Origin: VRUE01 sp035693025 | GTDB taxonomy: Bacteria; Actinomycetota; Thermoleophilia; Solirubrobacterales; 70-9 | NCBI GenBank assembly: GCA_035693025.1 | Contig: DASSHI010000012.1 | Location: 62,001-126,000 of the forward strand | Direction of reading: 5' to 3' | DNA: 64,000 bases | Shown: in pieces, positions 35,818 to 43,954 of the stretch | Position numbering within the stretch: the first letter of the stretch is position 1 | How the letters are laid out: every line of letters begins with the position of its first letter | Position numbers and translations under genes: made by a program | The notes under the pieces: model-generated | The model's database searches: none | What the model was told of the DNA's origin: nothing | Seen by the model: only the letters and a program-made list of their open reading frames with translations

Positions 35818-37113
35818 GTGTCCGCGACCTGGCGTAACTGGACGGGGGACCAACGGTGCACGCCGGCCGAGGTCGTGCGGCCGAAGAGCCGCGACGAGCT
35901 GGCCTCCGCGGTGGCCGGGGCCGCCGGAGCGGGGCGGACCGTGAGCATCCGCGGCAGCGGCCACTCCTTCACCGAGGCTGCGCTGACCGACGGCACGATG
36001 ATCGACGTGGGCGCGCTGAGCGGCGTGCTCGAGGCCGACCGCTCTTCCGGTTTGGTCAAGGTCGGTGCCGGGACCGTGCTCGCCGAGCTCAACGAGGCGC
36101 TGCACGCGCTCGGTCTGGCGATGGAGAACCTCGGCGACATCGACCGCCAGACGATCGCCGGCGCGATCTCGACGGGCACCCATGGCACCGGCGCCAGGCT
36201 GCGCAACATCTCGGCCCAGGTCGAGGCGATCGAGCTCGTCCTCGCGGACGGGACGGTGCGCGAGCTCGGTGACTCCGACCCCGAGCCCCTGCGCGCGGCG
36301 CGCGTCGGCATCGGCGCTCTCGGTGCGATCTCGGCGGTGACGCTGCGCTGCATCCCCGCCTTCGTGCTCGAGCGGGTCGACTCTCCCCAGCCGCGCGAAG
36401 AGGTGCTCGACAGCTTCGACGAGCGCGCCGAGGCCAACGACCACTTCGAGCTCTTCACCTTTCCCTACGCCGACTCCGCGCTGGTGTTGGAGCGCAACCG
36501 GGTCGAGGGCGCGCCCCGGCCGCGCGGCAAGGCCGCCGCCTACCTCAACGACATCGTGCTCGAGAACTGGGCGCTGGAGGCGCTCTCGGCTGCCGGGCGC
36601 CTGCTGCCGAAGTCGATCCCGGCGCTCTCGCGCCTGGCAGCCGCGGTGGCCACGGGAGGCAAGACCGTCGACCGCAGCGACCGCGTCTTTGCCAGCGAGC
36701 GCCGCGTGCGCTTCACCGAGATGGAGTACGGCGTGCCGCGCGAGCACGGGCCCGAGGCGGCGCGCCGAGCGATCGAGTGGGTGCGCGCCAATCGCTATCC
36801 GGTCTTCTTCCCGATCGAGATGCGCGTCGCGGCGGGCGACGACGCCATGCTCAGCCCGTCCCACGACCGCGACACCGCCTACATCGCCGTGCATCAGTAC
36901 CGCGGGATGGAGTGGCGCCCGTACTTCGAGGCCGTCGAGGCGATCATGCGCGACTACGGCGGCCGCCCGCACTGGGGCAAGCGGCACTTCCAGACGGCCG
37001 AGACCTTGGCGCCGCTCTATCCGCAGTGGGACGAGTTCCAGGCGGCGCGCGACGAGCTCGATCCGAAGCGGGTCTTCACCAATGCGTACGCGGCGCGGGT
37101 GCTCGGCGAGTGA
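35818..37113 (+). CDS. FAD-linked aldonolactone oxidase (D-arabinono-1,4-lactone oxidase type)
   Basis: 431 residues from GTG 35818 (TAGCTT 6 nt upstream, no ribosome-binding site). The FAD_binding_4 domain has SIRGSGHSFTEAALTDGTMIDV (GSGHS; the following residue is not the His of covalently flavinylated enzymes in an obvious way) and MENLGDIDRQTIAGAISTGTHGTG. The C-terminal ALO domain includes YPVFFPIEMRVAAGDDAMLSPS and RPHWGKRH, near the C-terminus. Oxidises aldonolactones or alditols. Convergent with the aldolase gene across a terminator hairpin. Confidence 0.9.
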   Translation: MSATWRNWTGDQRCTPAEVVRPKSRDELASAVAGAAGAGRTVSIRGSGHSFTEAALTDGTMIDVGALSGVLEADRSSGLVKVGAGTVLAELNEALHALGLAMENLGDIDRQTIAGAISTGTHGTGARLRNISAQVEAIELVLADGTVRELGDSDPEPLRAARVGIGALGAISAVTLRCIPAFVLERVDSPQPREEVLDSFDERAEANDHFELFTFPYADSALVLERNRVEGAPRPRGKAAAYLNDIVLENWALEALSAAGRLLPKSIPALSRLAAAVATGGKTVDRSDRVFASERRVRFTEMEYGVPREHGPEAARRAIEWVRANRYPVFFPIEMRVAAGDDAMLSPSHDRDTAYIAVHQYRGMEWRPYFEAVEAIMRDYGGRPHWGKRHFQTAETLAPLYPQWDEFQAARDELDPKRVFTNAYAARVLGE

Positions 37114-37161
37114 CGAACGCTGCATTTGCCCCTGCATACGGGGTCGATGCAGCGTTCGTCA
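37111..37161. terminator. Bidirectional hairpin between convergent genes, including both stop codons
   Basis: A perfect 14-bp inverted repeat, TGACGAACGCTGCA (37111-37124) and TGCAGCGTTCGTCA (37148-37161), encloses a small CCCC/GGGG inner stem. Each arm starts with the TGA stop of one of the two convergent genes. Confidence 0.8.
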
Positions 37162-38370
37162 GAGGAACGCTTTGCCCTCGCCTCTATACGTGGGGACGAT
37201 GTCGACGATCTCGCCGCCCTCGACCAGGTGGAGGACGTCGAAGCGCTCGCAAAGCTCGCCCGCCTTCGCGTGGCGCATGTAGACCCGGTCGCCGATCGAG
37301 AGCTCGGCCGCGGGGCCGCCGAGCAGCGGCGTCTGCACCTCGCCGGCGCCCTCCTCGGGATCCAGGCGCAGCCCCGGTGGCAGCCAGGGAACTGGAAGGC
37401 GCGCCGGGTCGCCGCCGCCGGAGGCGAGGTAGCCGCCGCCGAGCGCGGTCGCGATCCCGGCCGCCGGCTTGCGCACGATCGGCAGGGCGAAGCCCGCCGC
37501 GGGGGTGAGCGAGAAGCGACTGTAGTGGTCGAAGAGGGCGGGGGCGTAGAAGCCCGAGCCGGCGGTCACCTCGGTGATGGCGTCCTCGGCGCCGGTCAGC
37601 TCGAGGCTGCCCGTGCCGCCGCCGTTGACGATCGCCAGCCCGGCGAACTCGCGGATCGCGGCGACGACGGCGTTGCGACGCTCGGCCAGCTCGGCGGCGG
37701 AGCGACGTTGCATGAAGCGGATCGCCGCCCCGCGCAGTCGCCGCCCGGGCGGCAGATCGCCCACGCCGGCGATCTGGCCCTCATAGGCCATCAGCGCTGC
37801 CAGCTTCAGCTGCGGCCGTCGCTCGATCTCCTGTGCGAGCGCGACCGCCTGCCCGACCGTGTGCACCGGCGAGCGCTTCGGCCCCACCTTGATCCGACCC
37901 CCCAGCGCCCACCAGCTCGCGTCGAGGTCGATGCAGACCCGCACCGGCGCGGCGCCGGCACCCAGCACCGACTCGATCGCGTCGAGGTGCTCGGCGCAGT
38001 CGACCATCACGATCGGCGCGCCCTCGGGGTTGGCCACCGAGCGCAATGCCAGCTCGCCCAGCGCTCCGACGTCGGCGGTCGGGTAGGCGAGCAGCAGGTT
38101 CTCGAACCCCTGGTCGGCCAGCCACAGGGTCTCCGGCAGGGTGAAGGTCATCAGGCCGGCGAAGCCCGGGTCGCTGCGCAGCGTGCGGTCCAGCAGGGTC
38201 CGGCAGCGCAGCGACTTGCTCGCCACGCGGATCGGCTTGCCGCCCGCCCGTCCCAGCATCTCGGCGGCGTTGACCGCCATCGCGTCGAGATCGACGAAGG
38301 CGAACGGCGCCTCGACCTCGGCGAAGATCGCCTCGTATCTCTCGTGAGTCTGGTCGACGGCGGGGTCCAC
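37159..38370 (-). CDS. Amino acid deaminase/aldolase (D-threonine aldolase-like, PLP fold III)
   Basis: 403 residues. Alanine racemase-type N-terminal barrel: APFAFVDLDAMAVNAAEML, then KPIRVASKSLRC with the PLP lysine (usual VASK), and TPTADVGAL-like segments. The C-terminal D-serine dehydratase-like domain includes NGGGTGSLELT and SIGDRVYMRHAKAGELCERFD (usual HXXC-type metal region altered to RHAKAGELCE). Cytoplasmic PLP enzyme on D-amino acids or hydroxy amino acids. The serine recombinase frame overlaps its 5' 220 bp in the same direction. Confidence 0.85.
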   Translation of the reverse strand: MDPAVDQTHERYEAIFAEVEAPFAFVDLDAMAVNAAEMLGRAGGKPIRVASKSLRCRTLLDRTLRSDPGFAGLMTFTLPETLWLADQGFENLLLAYPTADVGALGELALRSVANPEGAPIVMVDCAEHLDAIESVLGAGAAPVRVCIDLDASWWALGGRIKVGPKRSPVHTVGQAVALAQEIERRPQLKLAALMAYEGQIAGVGDLPPGRRLRGAAIRFMQRRSAAELAERRNAVVAAIREFAGLAIVNGGGTGSLELTGAEDAITEVTAGSGFYAPALFDHYSRFSLTPAAGFALPIVRKPAAGIATALGGGYLASGGGDPARLPVPWLPPGLRLDPEEGAGEVQTPLLGGPAAELSIGDRVYMRHAKAGELCERFDVLHLVEGGEIVDIVPTYRGEGKAFL

Positions 38371-40331
38371 AAGTTCGAGACTAACCGCGCCGCCCCCGGA
38401 CGCGGAGCAGGGGGCAATCCATATCTGACTCTCTTGCCCCCTGCGGGAGCAGAGGAGGCGGCGCTAATGTTTGGCGGCCCGGAGAGGTGGCCGAGTGGCT
38501 GAAGGCACTCGCCTGCTAAGCGAGTAGGGGGCGCAAGCTCTCTCGAGGGTTCGAATCCCTCCCTCTCCGCCAAATTTGCGAAGTACGAACACCCAGCAAC
38601 GGAAGGCGGCCCTTCGGGGCCGTCTTTTGCCTGGGCGGCGCGGTCACGGATAGCTTCGGCCTCTGCCAGCACGCCTTCGGCCAGGTCATCGGCCAGCAGG
38701 ACGGCGTAGGGGTCGGTCAGCTCCGCGCTCACGGCGCGGGCGATCGTTTCGCCCGCCGCCTCGTCCCATTCCGGCATGACGTAGAGCTTCTTGAAGAACG
38801 CCTGGTTCAGGCCGCGCTTGGTGGCCTCGTCGGCGTCGCGGTATACGGCCGCCACGTCCTCGGCCAGCTCCAAGGCCATGCGCAGCAGCTTGGCGTCCAG
38901 AGCCAAGCTGTCTTCGGTTTCGGCCAACGATTCCTCGGCTGCCTGTATTTCGTCCTTGAGCCGGGCACGTTCCTCGCGGAAGGCGTCGGGCGACACGTCG
39001 TCGCCCTCCTCGACGTGCAGGCGGATCAGGCGGGACTGTTGGGCCTTGAGCTTGTCGATCAGCTCGGTCTTGGCGGCCTTAACTTGGCCTACCGCGTGCT
39101 GACTGACGGCGACCAGTTCCTTGATCGCTTTGGTGCGCTTCTCTACGTCCTCGGGCGTGAGCTGCACAGGCCGCTCGGCGTAGTAGCGGGCTATCGCGTC
39201 CTCGATCAGCTCAGGTCGGATGTTGGCCCGCATGGTGCAGGCTCCGCTCCTGGTGCGGTCAACGCAGAAGTAGTAGGCGTAGCGCTGGCCATTCTTGCCC
39301 CGGCTCAGGCCGTAGACCAAGCGCTTGCCGCACTCGCTGCAGAAGACGCTGCCCTTCAAGTAGTGCTGGTGCTTCTGCGAGCGCTCGCCGGAGACGCGCT
39401 TTTCGTCCAGCAGCGCCTGTACGCGGTCGAACGTGTCCTCGTCGGTCAGAGCCTCGTGGCGGCCCCGGAAGGTCTGCTCGTCCTCGGTGCCGCGCTTGTA
39501 GACGATCCACCCGGCGTAGTAGGGGTCGCGCAGGATGCGCTGCAAGCTCGCCGTGGCGACCTTCTGCGGTGAGCGGTTCTTGCGCGGGCGCGAACGCAGG
39601 CCCAGGCGGTACAGCTCGTCGCGTAGCTGCGAGAGCGAATAGGTGCCACTAGCGTAGAGCTGGAACGCCAGGGTCAAGAACGGGGCGCGCTCCGGGTCGG
39701 GGCTGACGCTGGGAATGGTGCGGCCATCCGGCAGCCGTTCCACGTCATTCAGATAGCCGAGGCGCGTCCAGCCGTAGGTGCCGCCGCTCTTTGCCTTCTG
39801 GAAGATGCCCTGGGCTACGTTGCGGCCGGTCTTCATCGACTCGTACTGGTTGTTGAGCGCGAACATACCCTCCATGAAGAAGGACTCCGGGGTGTCCTCG
39901 CCGACCATCGGCTCGGTGATGGAAACAATCCGCGCTCCTGCGGTCTTGACCAGCTCGCGGGTACGCCAATGGTCAAGCTGGTTGCGCGCCCAGCGGTTCA
40001 GCGCCCAGACGATCACATAGTCGATACGGGTGGCCTCGCGCGCGTTCAGCGCCTTCAGTTCATCGAGCATTGCCAGGAAGTCGGTGCGCTTATGCAGGTC
40101 TACGAAGGCGCTCTTACCGGGGTCGGAGAACTCGCGCACGATCTCGGCGTCAAGCTGGGCGGCCTTGTCTTCGGCGGCCTCGCGTTGAGCGGCGATTGAG
40201 AGCCCGTCGCGGTCGTAGCCGGTGTTGACCTGGCCCTCGGACGAGACACGTAGGTAGACGAAGGCCCGCTTGCTACGGGCGGCTTCCGCCGTTTCGGCCT
40301 CTGCGTTCTTTGACGATTTCTGAGTCGGCAT
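38151..40331 (-). CDS. Large serine recombinase; frame runs through attL and tRNA
   Basis: Start ATG 40331 with GGGAGGGGAA upstream. The resolvase domain begins RAFVYLRVSSEGQ (catalytic Ser about residue 30); then a Recombinase domain (GWTRLGYLNDVERLPDGRTI), a zinc ribbon (SVFCSECGKRLVYG...YYFCVDRTRSGAC) and a long coiled coil. Natural-looking sequence ends around residue 580 (AQAKDGPEGPPSVAG). With no stop, the frame continues through the tRNA-Ser 3' end and into the aldolase gene to 38151; this 726-residue length is longer than needed. In the excised circle I read a TGA about 11 codons past the att core, so the tail would differ. Confidence 0.88.
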   Translation of the reverse strand: MPTQKSSKNAEAETAEAARSKRAFVYLRVSSEGQVNTGYDRDGLSIAAQREAAEDKAAQLDAEIVREFSDPGKSAFVDLHKRTDFLAMLDELKALNAREATRIDYVIVWALNRWARNQLDHWRTRELVKTAGARIVSITEPMVGEDTPESFFMEGMFALNNQYESMKTGRNVAQGIFQKAKSGGTYGWTRLGYLNDVERLPDGRTIPSVSPDPERAPFLTLAFQLYASGTYSLSQLRDELYRLGLRSRPRKNRSPQKVATASLQRILRDPYYAGWIVYKRGTEDEQTFRGRHEALTDEDTFDRVQALLDEKRVSGERSQKHQHYLKGSVFCSECGKRLVYGLSRGKNGQRYAYYFCVDRTRSGACTMRANIRPELIEDAIARYYAERPVQLTPEDVEKRTKAIKELVAVSQHAVGQVKAAKTELIDKLKAQQSRLIRLHVEEGDDVSPDAFREERARLKDEIQAAEESLAETEDSLALDAKLLRMALELAEDVAAVYRDADEATKRGLNQAFFKKLYVMPEWDEAAGETIARAVSAELTDPYAVLLADDLAEGVLAEAEAIRDRAAQAKDGPEGPPSVAGCSYFANLAEREGFEPSRELAPPTRLAGECLQPLGHLSGPPNISAASSAPAGGKRVRYGLPPAPRPGAARLVSNLWTPPSTRLTRDTRRSSPRSRRRSPSSISTRWRSTPPRCWDGRAASRSAWRASRCAAGPCWTARCAATRASPA
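38481..38572 (+). tRNA. tRNA-Ser (anticodon GCT), attachment site of the 15-kb element
   Basis: Acceptor GGAGAGG pairs with CCTCTCC; anticodon stem-loop CTCGCCTGCTAAGCGAG gives GCT; long variable arm; TTCGAATCC T-loop; CCA encoded. Its 3' 55 bases (38516-38570) recur exactly at 53601-53655, so the element restored the gene on integration. Confidence 0.96.
38516..38570 (+). repeat. attL (55-bp direct repeat within tRNA-Ser)
   Basis: From CTAAGCGAGT in the anticodon stem to the TCCGC of the acceptor end. Identical to 53601-53655. Confidence 0.93.
38603..38628 (+). terminator. Rho-independent terminator after tRNA-Ser
   Basis: Stem AAGGCGGCCC/GGGCCGTCTT with a TTCG loop, followed by a T-rich TCTTTT end on the plus strand. 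It belongs to the element, not the original chromosome, and lies opposite the tail of the recombinase frame. Confidence 0.8.
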
Positions 40332-40385
40332 TTCCCCTCCCTTCGCGCTTATCTCAGTATTGATTTGCTACGTATAAGTATACAA

Positions 40386-40417
40386 GGTGGATGTGACACC
40401 ACTTTGGTAGATGTGAC
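40386..40417. repeat. Two direct repeats upstream of the recombinase
   Basis: GGTGGATGTGAC (40386-40397) and GGTAGATGTGAC (40406-40417), 20 bp apart, therefore on the same helix face, within the 96-bp gap before the recombinase start. Possible regulator-binding site. Confidence 0.45.
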
Positions 40418-40427
40418 TATTTTGCGG

Positions 40428-41240
40428 TCATTTGGTATCGCTTACTATCTGAACTCCGGCAGTGAATCGCTCCACTTGGAACAACTCGCGCGACCGGCTC
40501 GGAAGCCGTTTGACGCACGCCTTGATTGCGTCTACCCGCTTGTCGTCCAGCGCCAGCCACAGGACTTTCGGAAAGACGCCGCGCGCCACTTGCTCCTTCC
40601 CGCTGGTCTCGTAGTCCAGATAGCGCCTGAGCTGCCCCTCGAGTGCGCGGCTGCCCTCGGTTCCCATGTCAATCTCGATGAAGTAGACGAACTCAAATTC
40701 CCCGGCTCCAAGGAGTAGGTAGCTGTCGGGCTTGAGGACGACGCTCTGAGCGCCGATTCCGCCATAGCGACGCCAACAGGCAGGCTCAGCACTCAGTGCA
40801 AGCAACTCGATGCGGCGGGAGCGGTCGGCCTCTATGAGCTGCGTGTGCAGCTCGGCAACTTGCAAAGCATGAGCCAGGAACAAGGTCCCCGGCATCTGCG
40901 ACCGCCGCCAACGCCGCTTCGGTTGCCAGCCGCGTTCAATAGCGAGGCGTTGTCCAGCCAGGCCCAGGCGGTAGACGAACCCGGCGCTACCCGCGCGCGC
41001 CCCGCCGACCTGGCGCGGCAGGCGTTCCAAGCAGTCGAGACGGGTCAGGCGCAGCAGCGCCCGGCGTGCAGCCCGAGCGCTGGTCGCTGCATCGAGGCTG
41101 CCCGCGAAGTGCATACGCGCGAGCTGGGAGCCGGTCACGAAGCGAAGCTCTGACACGCTCATGAGGACCGCTTGGTCGTGCTCGGTGAGCTGGCGATGCA
41201 GCCTGCCGATGACTGCCGCCGTGACGTTGCGACCAGTCAT
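40428..41240 (-). CDS. Replication-relaxation family protein
   Basis: 270 residues; GGAG 6 nt before ATG 41240. The winged-helix N-terminus MSVSELRFVTGSQLARMHFAG...RRALLRLTRLDCLERLPRQVGGARAGSAGFVYRLGLAGQRL is characteristic of the replication-relaxation family (PF13814-like) found beside coupling ATPases on actinobacterial plasmids and elements. The rest has a nuclease-like acidic strand EFVYFIEIDMGTEG and a K in YETSGKE, a possible PD-(D/E)XK core. Presumed to act in DNA transfer or replication. Last gene of the transfer operon; ATGA overlap with the preceding micro-ORF. Confidence 0.85.
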   Translation of the reverse strand: MTGRNVTAAVIGRLHRQLTEHDQAVLMSVSELRFVTGSQLARMHFAGSLDAATSARAARRALLRLTRLDCLERLPRQVGGARAGSAGFVYRLGLAGQRLAIERGWQPKRRWRRSQMPGTLFLAHALQVAELHTQLIEADRSRRIELLALSAEPACWRRYGGIGAQSVVLKPDSYLLLGAGEFEFVYFIEIDMGTEGSRALEGQLRRYLDYETSGKEQVARGVFPKVLWLALDDKRVDAIKACVKRLPSRSRELFQVERFTAGVQIVSDTK

Positions 41241-41356
41241 TTGTGACTCCGTTTTGGAGTAATAGTCAGTGGCAGATTCGGCTGGCGAGGCGCATTGGGA
41301 CTGAGAATGCGCTCCGGCTTGCTCGACGCGACCGGACGGGCGAGCGGCGGGGTCAT
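41237..41356 (-). CDS. Transfer-operon micro-ORF, 39 aa
   Basis: ATG 41356 overlaps the stop of the coupling ATPase (ATGA) and its TGA (41239-41237) overlaps the ATG of the replication-relaxation gene (ATGA). The product is basic and proline-rich, starting MTPPLARPVASSKPERIL and ending TPKRSHK. The double four-base overlap is the main support: it would couple translation of the two large genes. Could alternatively be a translational bridge with no protein function. Confidence 0.6.
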   Translation of the reverse strand: MTPPLARPVASSKPERILSPNAPRQPNLPLTITPKRSHK

Positions 41357-43443
41357 GGATGGCTCCGGCGCTTGCGGCCCACGGGAACCGTGCTCCGCTT
41401 AGGTGCCTGGGCTTGGCGACGGAGGGCTATCTCAACCTCCTGCTTGGCGCGGGCGAAACGGGTGCGTGAGGATTCCCGCACCGCTTCTGTGCTCCCCAAC
41501 GGCTCGGGGGGCGCTGGCGTCCGCAGCGTCACTGGCCAGGCCGTGCTGCCGTTGTCGAGCGCAACCCGTGCGGCTATGGAGTAAGCGTCGAGTGCTTGCA
41601 AATCTTCGGTGCTAAGGCTGGGTGCAAACAGCGGCGCCAGTTTCTTGGCGTCCTCAGCACTCAGAGCGAATACCGCCTTGGAGCGAGCGTTGGCGAGTAC
41701 GACTTCCCGCAGCTCTTTGGGGAGCTGAGCGAGGTTCTGATGAGCTGCCGTCATGGCAAGCTCGTACTTGCGCCCCTGGGCGAACATCTCGTCCCAGGGA
41801 ATGGGAGCCGAGGCGAAGTCCTGCACCTCATCGACGTAGAGACCGAAGGGGCGGCGGTGCTTGGCTGGGACGGCGGCCCGCTCGGCGGCCGCCTGCCACA
41901 GTCCGGTGAGCACCAGGCAGCCGAGGAGCTGCGCGGTCTCGGTGCCGATCAGACCCTTGGGCAAGTTGACCAGCAGAACCTTGTCTTCGGCCATGATTGC
42001 CTTGAGCGACGTGGCCGGGGCGGCCTGGCCGACGATGGCCCGGATGGCGGGGCGGGCCGTAAAGGCCCGCACCTTGTTGAGCAGCGGCGCGACCACGGTG
42101 GTCTGTTCGCGCTGGGACAGGTTCTCGAACCACTGCCAGTCGGGGCCGAGGCCCAGCGGATCGTCCAGGTCGGCCAGCACGCGGGCGCGGAAGCTTGGAT
42201 CGAGGTAGAGGCGCGGCAAATCAAGCAGCGTGGAGCCGTTACGCCGCGCCAGGGTCAGCAGGCCCATGTGGGTCAATTGGGCCGTGCGCGGCCCCCAGAA
42301 CGCCTCCCAGAGCCTTTGAAACAGCTCCCCGAGTTGGTCGGCTATGAGTGATGGATCGGCGCTTGAAGCGAGCGGATTGAAGCCCACCGCGTAATCCGGG
42401 TCGATGGGATCGAGCAACACGACGTCATCTATCCGTTCAGGGGGGATGAGGTCGAGCAAGTCGCTCACCAAGTCGCCGTTCGTCTCGACCACGGCCAGCC
42501 CCCGCCCCTGTTCGAGGTCGTCGCGGATCAGGTTCTTGAGCAGACTGGTCTTGCCCGTTCCGGTTGGGCCAAGGACGTAGAGCCCTCGCGTGGAGGCCGC
42601 CGGCGAGATGGCGACGGGCCGGGTGAGGCCCATGAAGTCGCTCTCGCCCAAGGCCCGACCCCAGATAGGCAGCTCCGTACTCGGAACCAGGCGCTTGGCC
42701 GCCCCGAGCTCTAGTCCGGGGATGTCCGGGGCGTCAATCGGCCAGCCGATGACAGCAGCCACCTCCGGGGCGCTCATATAGCGCCCGCGCTGGGCGAACA
42801 GATGCGCGAGCTGGCCATACCAATAGGGGTCGGCGACGAGCTGGCCGTGCGGGGTACTGAGGCTGCGCAGGACCGCGCTCGTACGCTGCATGAGCAGCGA
42901 AGAACGGGCTGGATCGGAGGAGCTGACGCACAGCTCGCCTACACCACTCACCCCCGGCTCGGCCAGCTTGGCACGCAAGGCCCGCAGCCGTCCGACCAAC
43001 TGGTTGTCCGGCAGGTCGGGCAGATGAGGGCGCGAGCCTGACCGCAGAGTCCAGGTGAGACGCACCGACTCGTCTTCATTCAGAGGGAACAGGCTCGACA
43101 GCAGGCTTGCGGCGATAGAGGGCAGCTCGTCGGTACGCAAAGCAGCCGCGGCAGGTGCAAGCTGCCAGAGGGAGCGCCGTCCCGATGGACGTGGCGGGGC
43201 GTCGATGGCCTGCAAGTGCAGGCTGGGGATCGCCGCCCGGAGGTTGCCGGTTACGGCATCGGTCGCGTTGGGACTGACGCCGAGCCGGTGAGTGATGTTC
43301 TCGGCAGTAGCGCTCAGGTCGAACACCAGACGTACACCATGTGCCGCGCCCGAGAAGGCAGAGAGCGTGGCAACTACTGAGTCCTGGGTGACATCGCGCG
43401 GGAACTTGAGCTTGAACCAGTCCAGCTTGCCGTGCTCCGTCAC
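41353..43443 (-). CDS. VirD4/TraG-like coupling ATPase (HerA-type)
   Basis: 696 residues from GTG 43443, which overlaps the stop of the preceding micro-ORF (GTGA). Walker A LGPTGTGKTSLLKNLIRD (about 296-313), DVVLLDPIDPD, Walker B LYVDEVQDFAS, and a sensor region TAAHQNLAQLPKELREVVLANARSKAVFAL. This is the conjugative DNA transfer ATPase family used to recruit or pump DNA. No TM helices at the N-terminus, unlike classical VirD4. Partner of the replication-relaxation protein. Confidence 0.9.
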   Translation of the reverse strand: MTEHGKLDWFKLKFPRDVTQDSVVATLSAFSGAAHGVRLVFDLSATAENITHRLGVSPNATDAVTGNLRAAIPSLHLQAIDAPPRPSGRRSLWQLAPAAAALRTDELPSIAASLLSSLFPLNEDESVRLTWTLRSGSRPHLPDLPDNQLVGRLRALRAKLAEPGVSGVGELCVSSSDPARSSLLMQRTSAVLRSLSTPHGQLVADPYWYGQLAHLFAQRGRYMSAPEVAAVIGWPIDAPDIPGLELGAAKRLVPSTELPIWGRALGESDFMGLTRPVAISPAASTRGLYVLGPTGTGKTSLLKNLIRDDLEQGRGLAVVETNGDLVSDLLDLIPPERIDDVVLLDPIDPDYAVGFNPLASSADPSLIADQLGELFQRLWEAFWGPRTAQLTHMGLLTLARRNGSTLLDLPRLYLDPSFRARVLADLDDPLGLGPDWQWFENLSQREQTTVVAPLLNKVRAFTARPAIRAIVGQAAPATSLKAIMAEDKVLLVNLPKGLIGTETAQLLGCLVLTGLWQAAAERAAVPAKHRRPFGLYVDEVQDFASAPIPWDEMFAQGRKYELAMTAAHQNLAQLPKELREVVLANARSKAVFALSAEDAKKLAPLFAPSLSTEDLQALDAYSIAARVALDNGSTAWPVTLRTPAPPEPLGSTEAVRESSRTRFARAKQEVEIALRRQAQAPKRSTVPVGRKRRSHP

Positions 43444-43589
43444 TCTTGGGACTCCTCGCCCTCGGCCAGCACACGGGCGTATTGCAACAGCGCCCAGGCA
43501 AAGCGATCCCAGTCAATGTCCGTCCGGCGCTCGGCGGTGACTGACACGCGCGTCAGGCGCTTTTTTCTAGTTTGTCTTGGTCTCGGCAT
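43440..43589 (-). CDS. Transfer-operon micro-ORF, 49 aa
   Basis: ATG 43589 with GGGAGG 6 nt upstream; stop TGA overlaps the GTG start of the coupling ATPase. The product begins with a basic stretch (MPRPRQTRKKRLTRVSVTAE) followed by an amphipathic helix WDRFAWALLQYARVLAEGEE. Good ribosome-binding site and coupled stop make it credible. Function unknown. Confidence 0.7.
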   Translation of the reverse strand: MPRPRQTRKKRLTRVSVTAERRTDIDWDRFAWALLQYARVLAEGEESQE

Positions 43590-43729
43590 CGTTTACCTCC
43601 CTTCATTCCTTGCTGCCGTGAAAGCCACGCATTCGGGGATGAGGGTGAGGGCTCAGGTGCCAACGTGAACCTTCCATTGTCCGATGCCTTCCCTTGGCTG
43701 GTCAAGATGTGGAATTGACATTCGCGGAA

Positions 43730-43897
43730 TCAGTGACGGGTGTGGAAAAACACCAGCCGCAGTACGACAGCAACGATGCCGCCGACTATGACCAGGGGAA
43801 CAGCGGCGTGGGCCAAAGCGACGAGCGTGGGACCCGCCGAGACCAGCACGCTCAAGGTTACGATGGCGATAATGAGCAACATCATGGGCTTGTTCAT
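43730..43897 (-). CDS. Small membrane protein, 55 aa
   Basis: ATG 43897 to TGA 43730. Two hydrophobic segments, MMLLIIAIVTLSVLVSAG and AVPLVIVGGIVAVVLRLVFF, ending HTRH. It is the first gene of the minus-strand transfer operon, where small membrane proteins are usual. No ribosome-binding site is clear. Function unknown. Confidence 0.6.
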   Translation of the reverse strand: MNKPMMLLIIAIVTLSVLVSAGPTLVALAHAAVPLVIVGGIVAVVLRLVFFHTRH

Positions 43898-43954
43898 GGC
43901 CGTATCGTCAGGGACGCGAGTGGGTGCTTTCGGGGTCTGGGCTGGGGGACTCCG

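Noticed and set aside
38481..38572. Annotating 53601-53655 as a second tRNA-Ser
   Set aside because: Only the 3' half is present at attR; no acceptor 5' strand or D arm.
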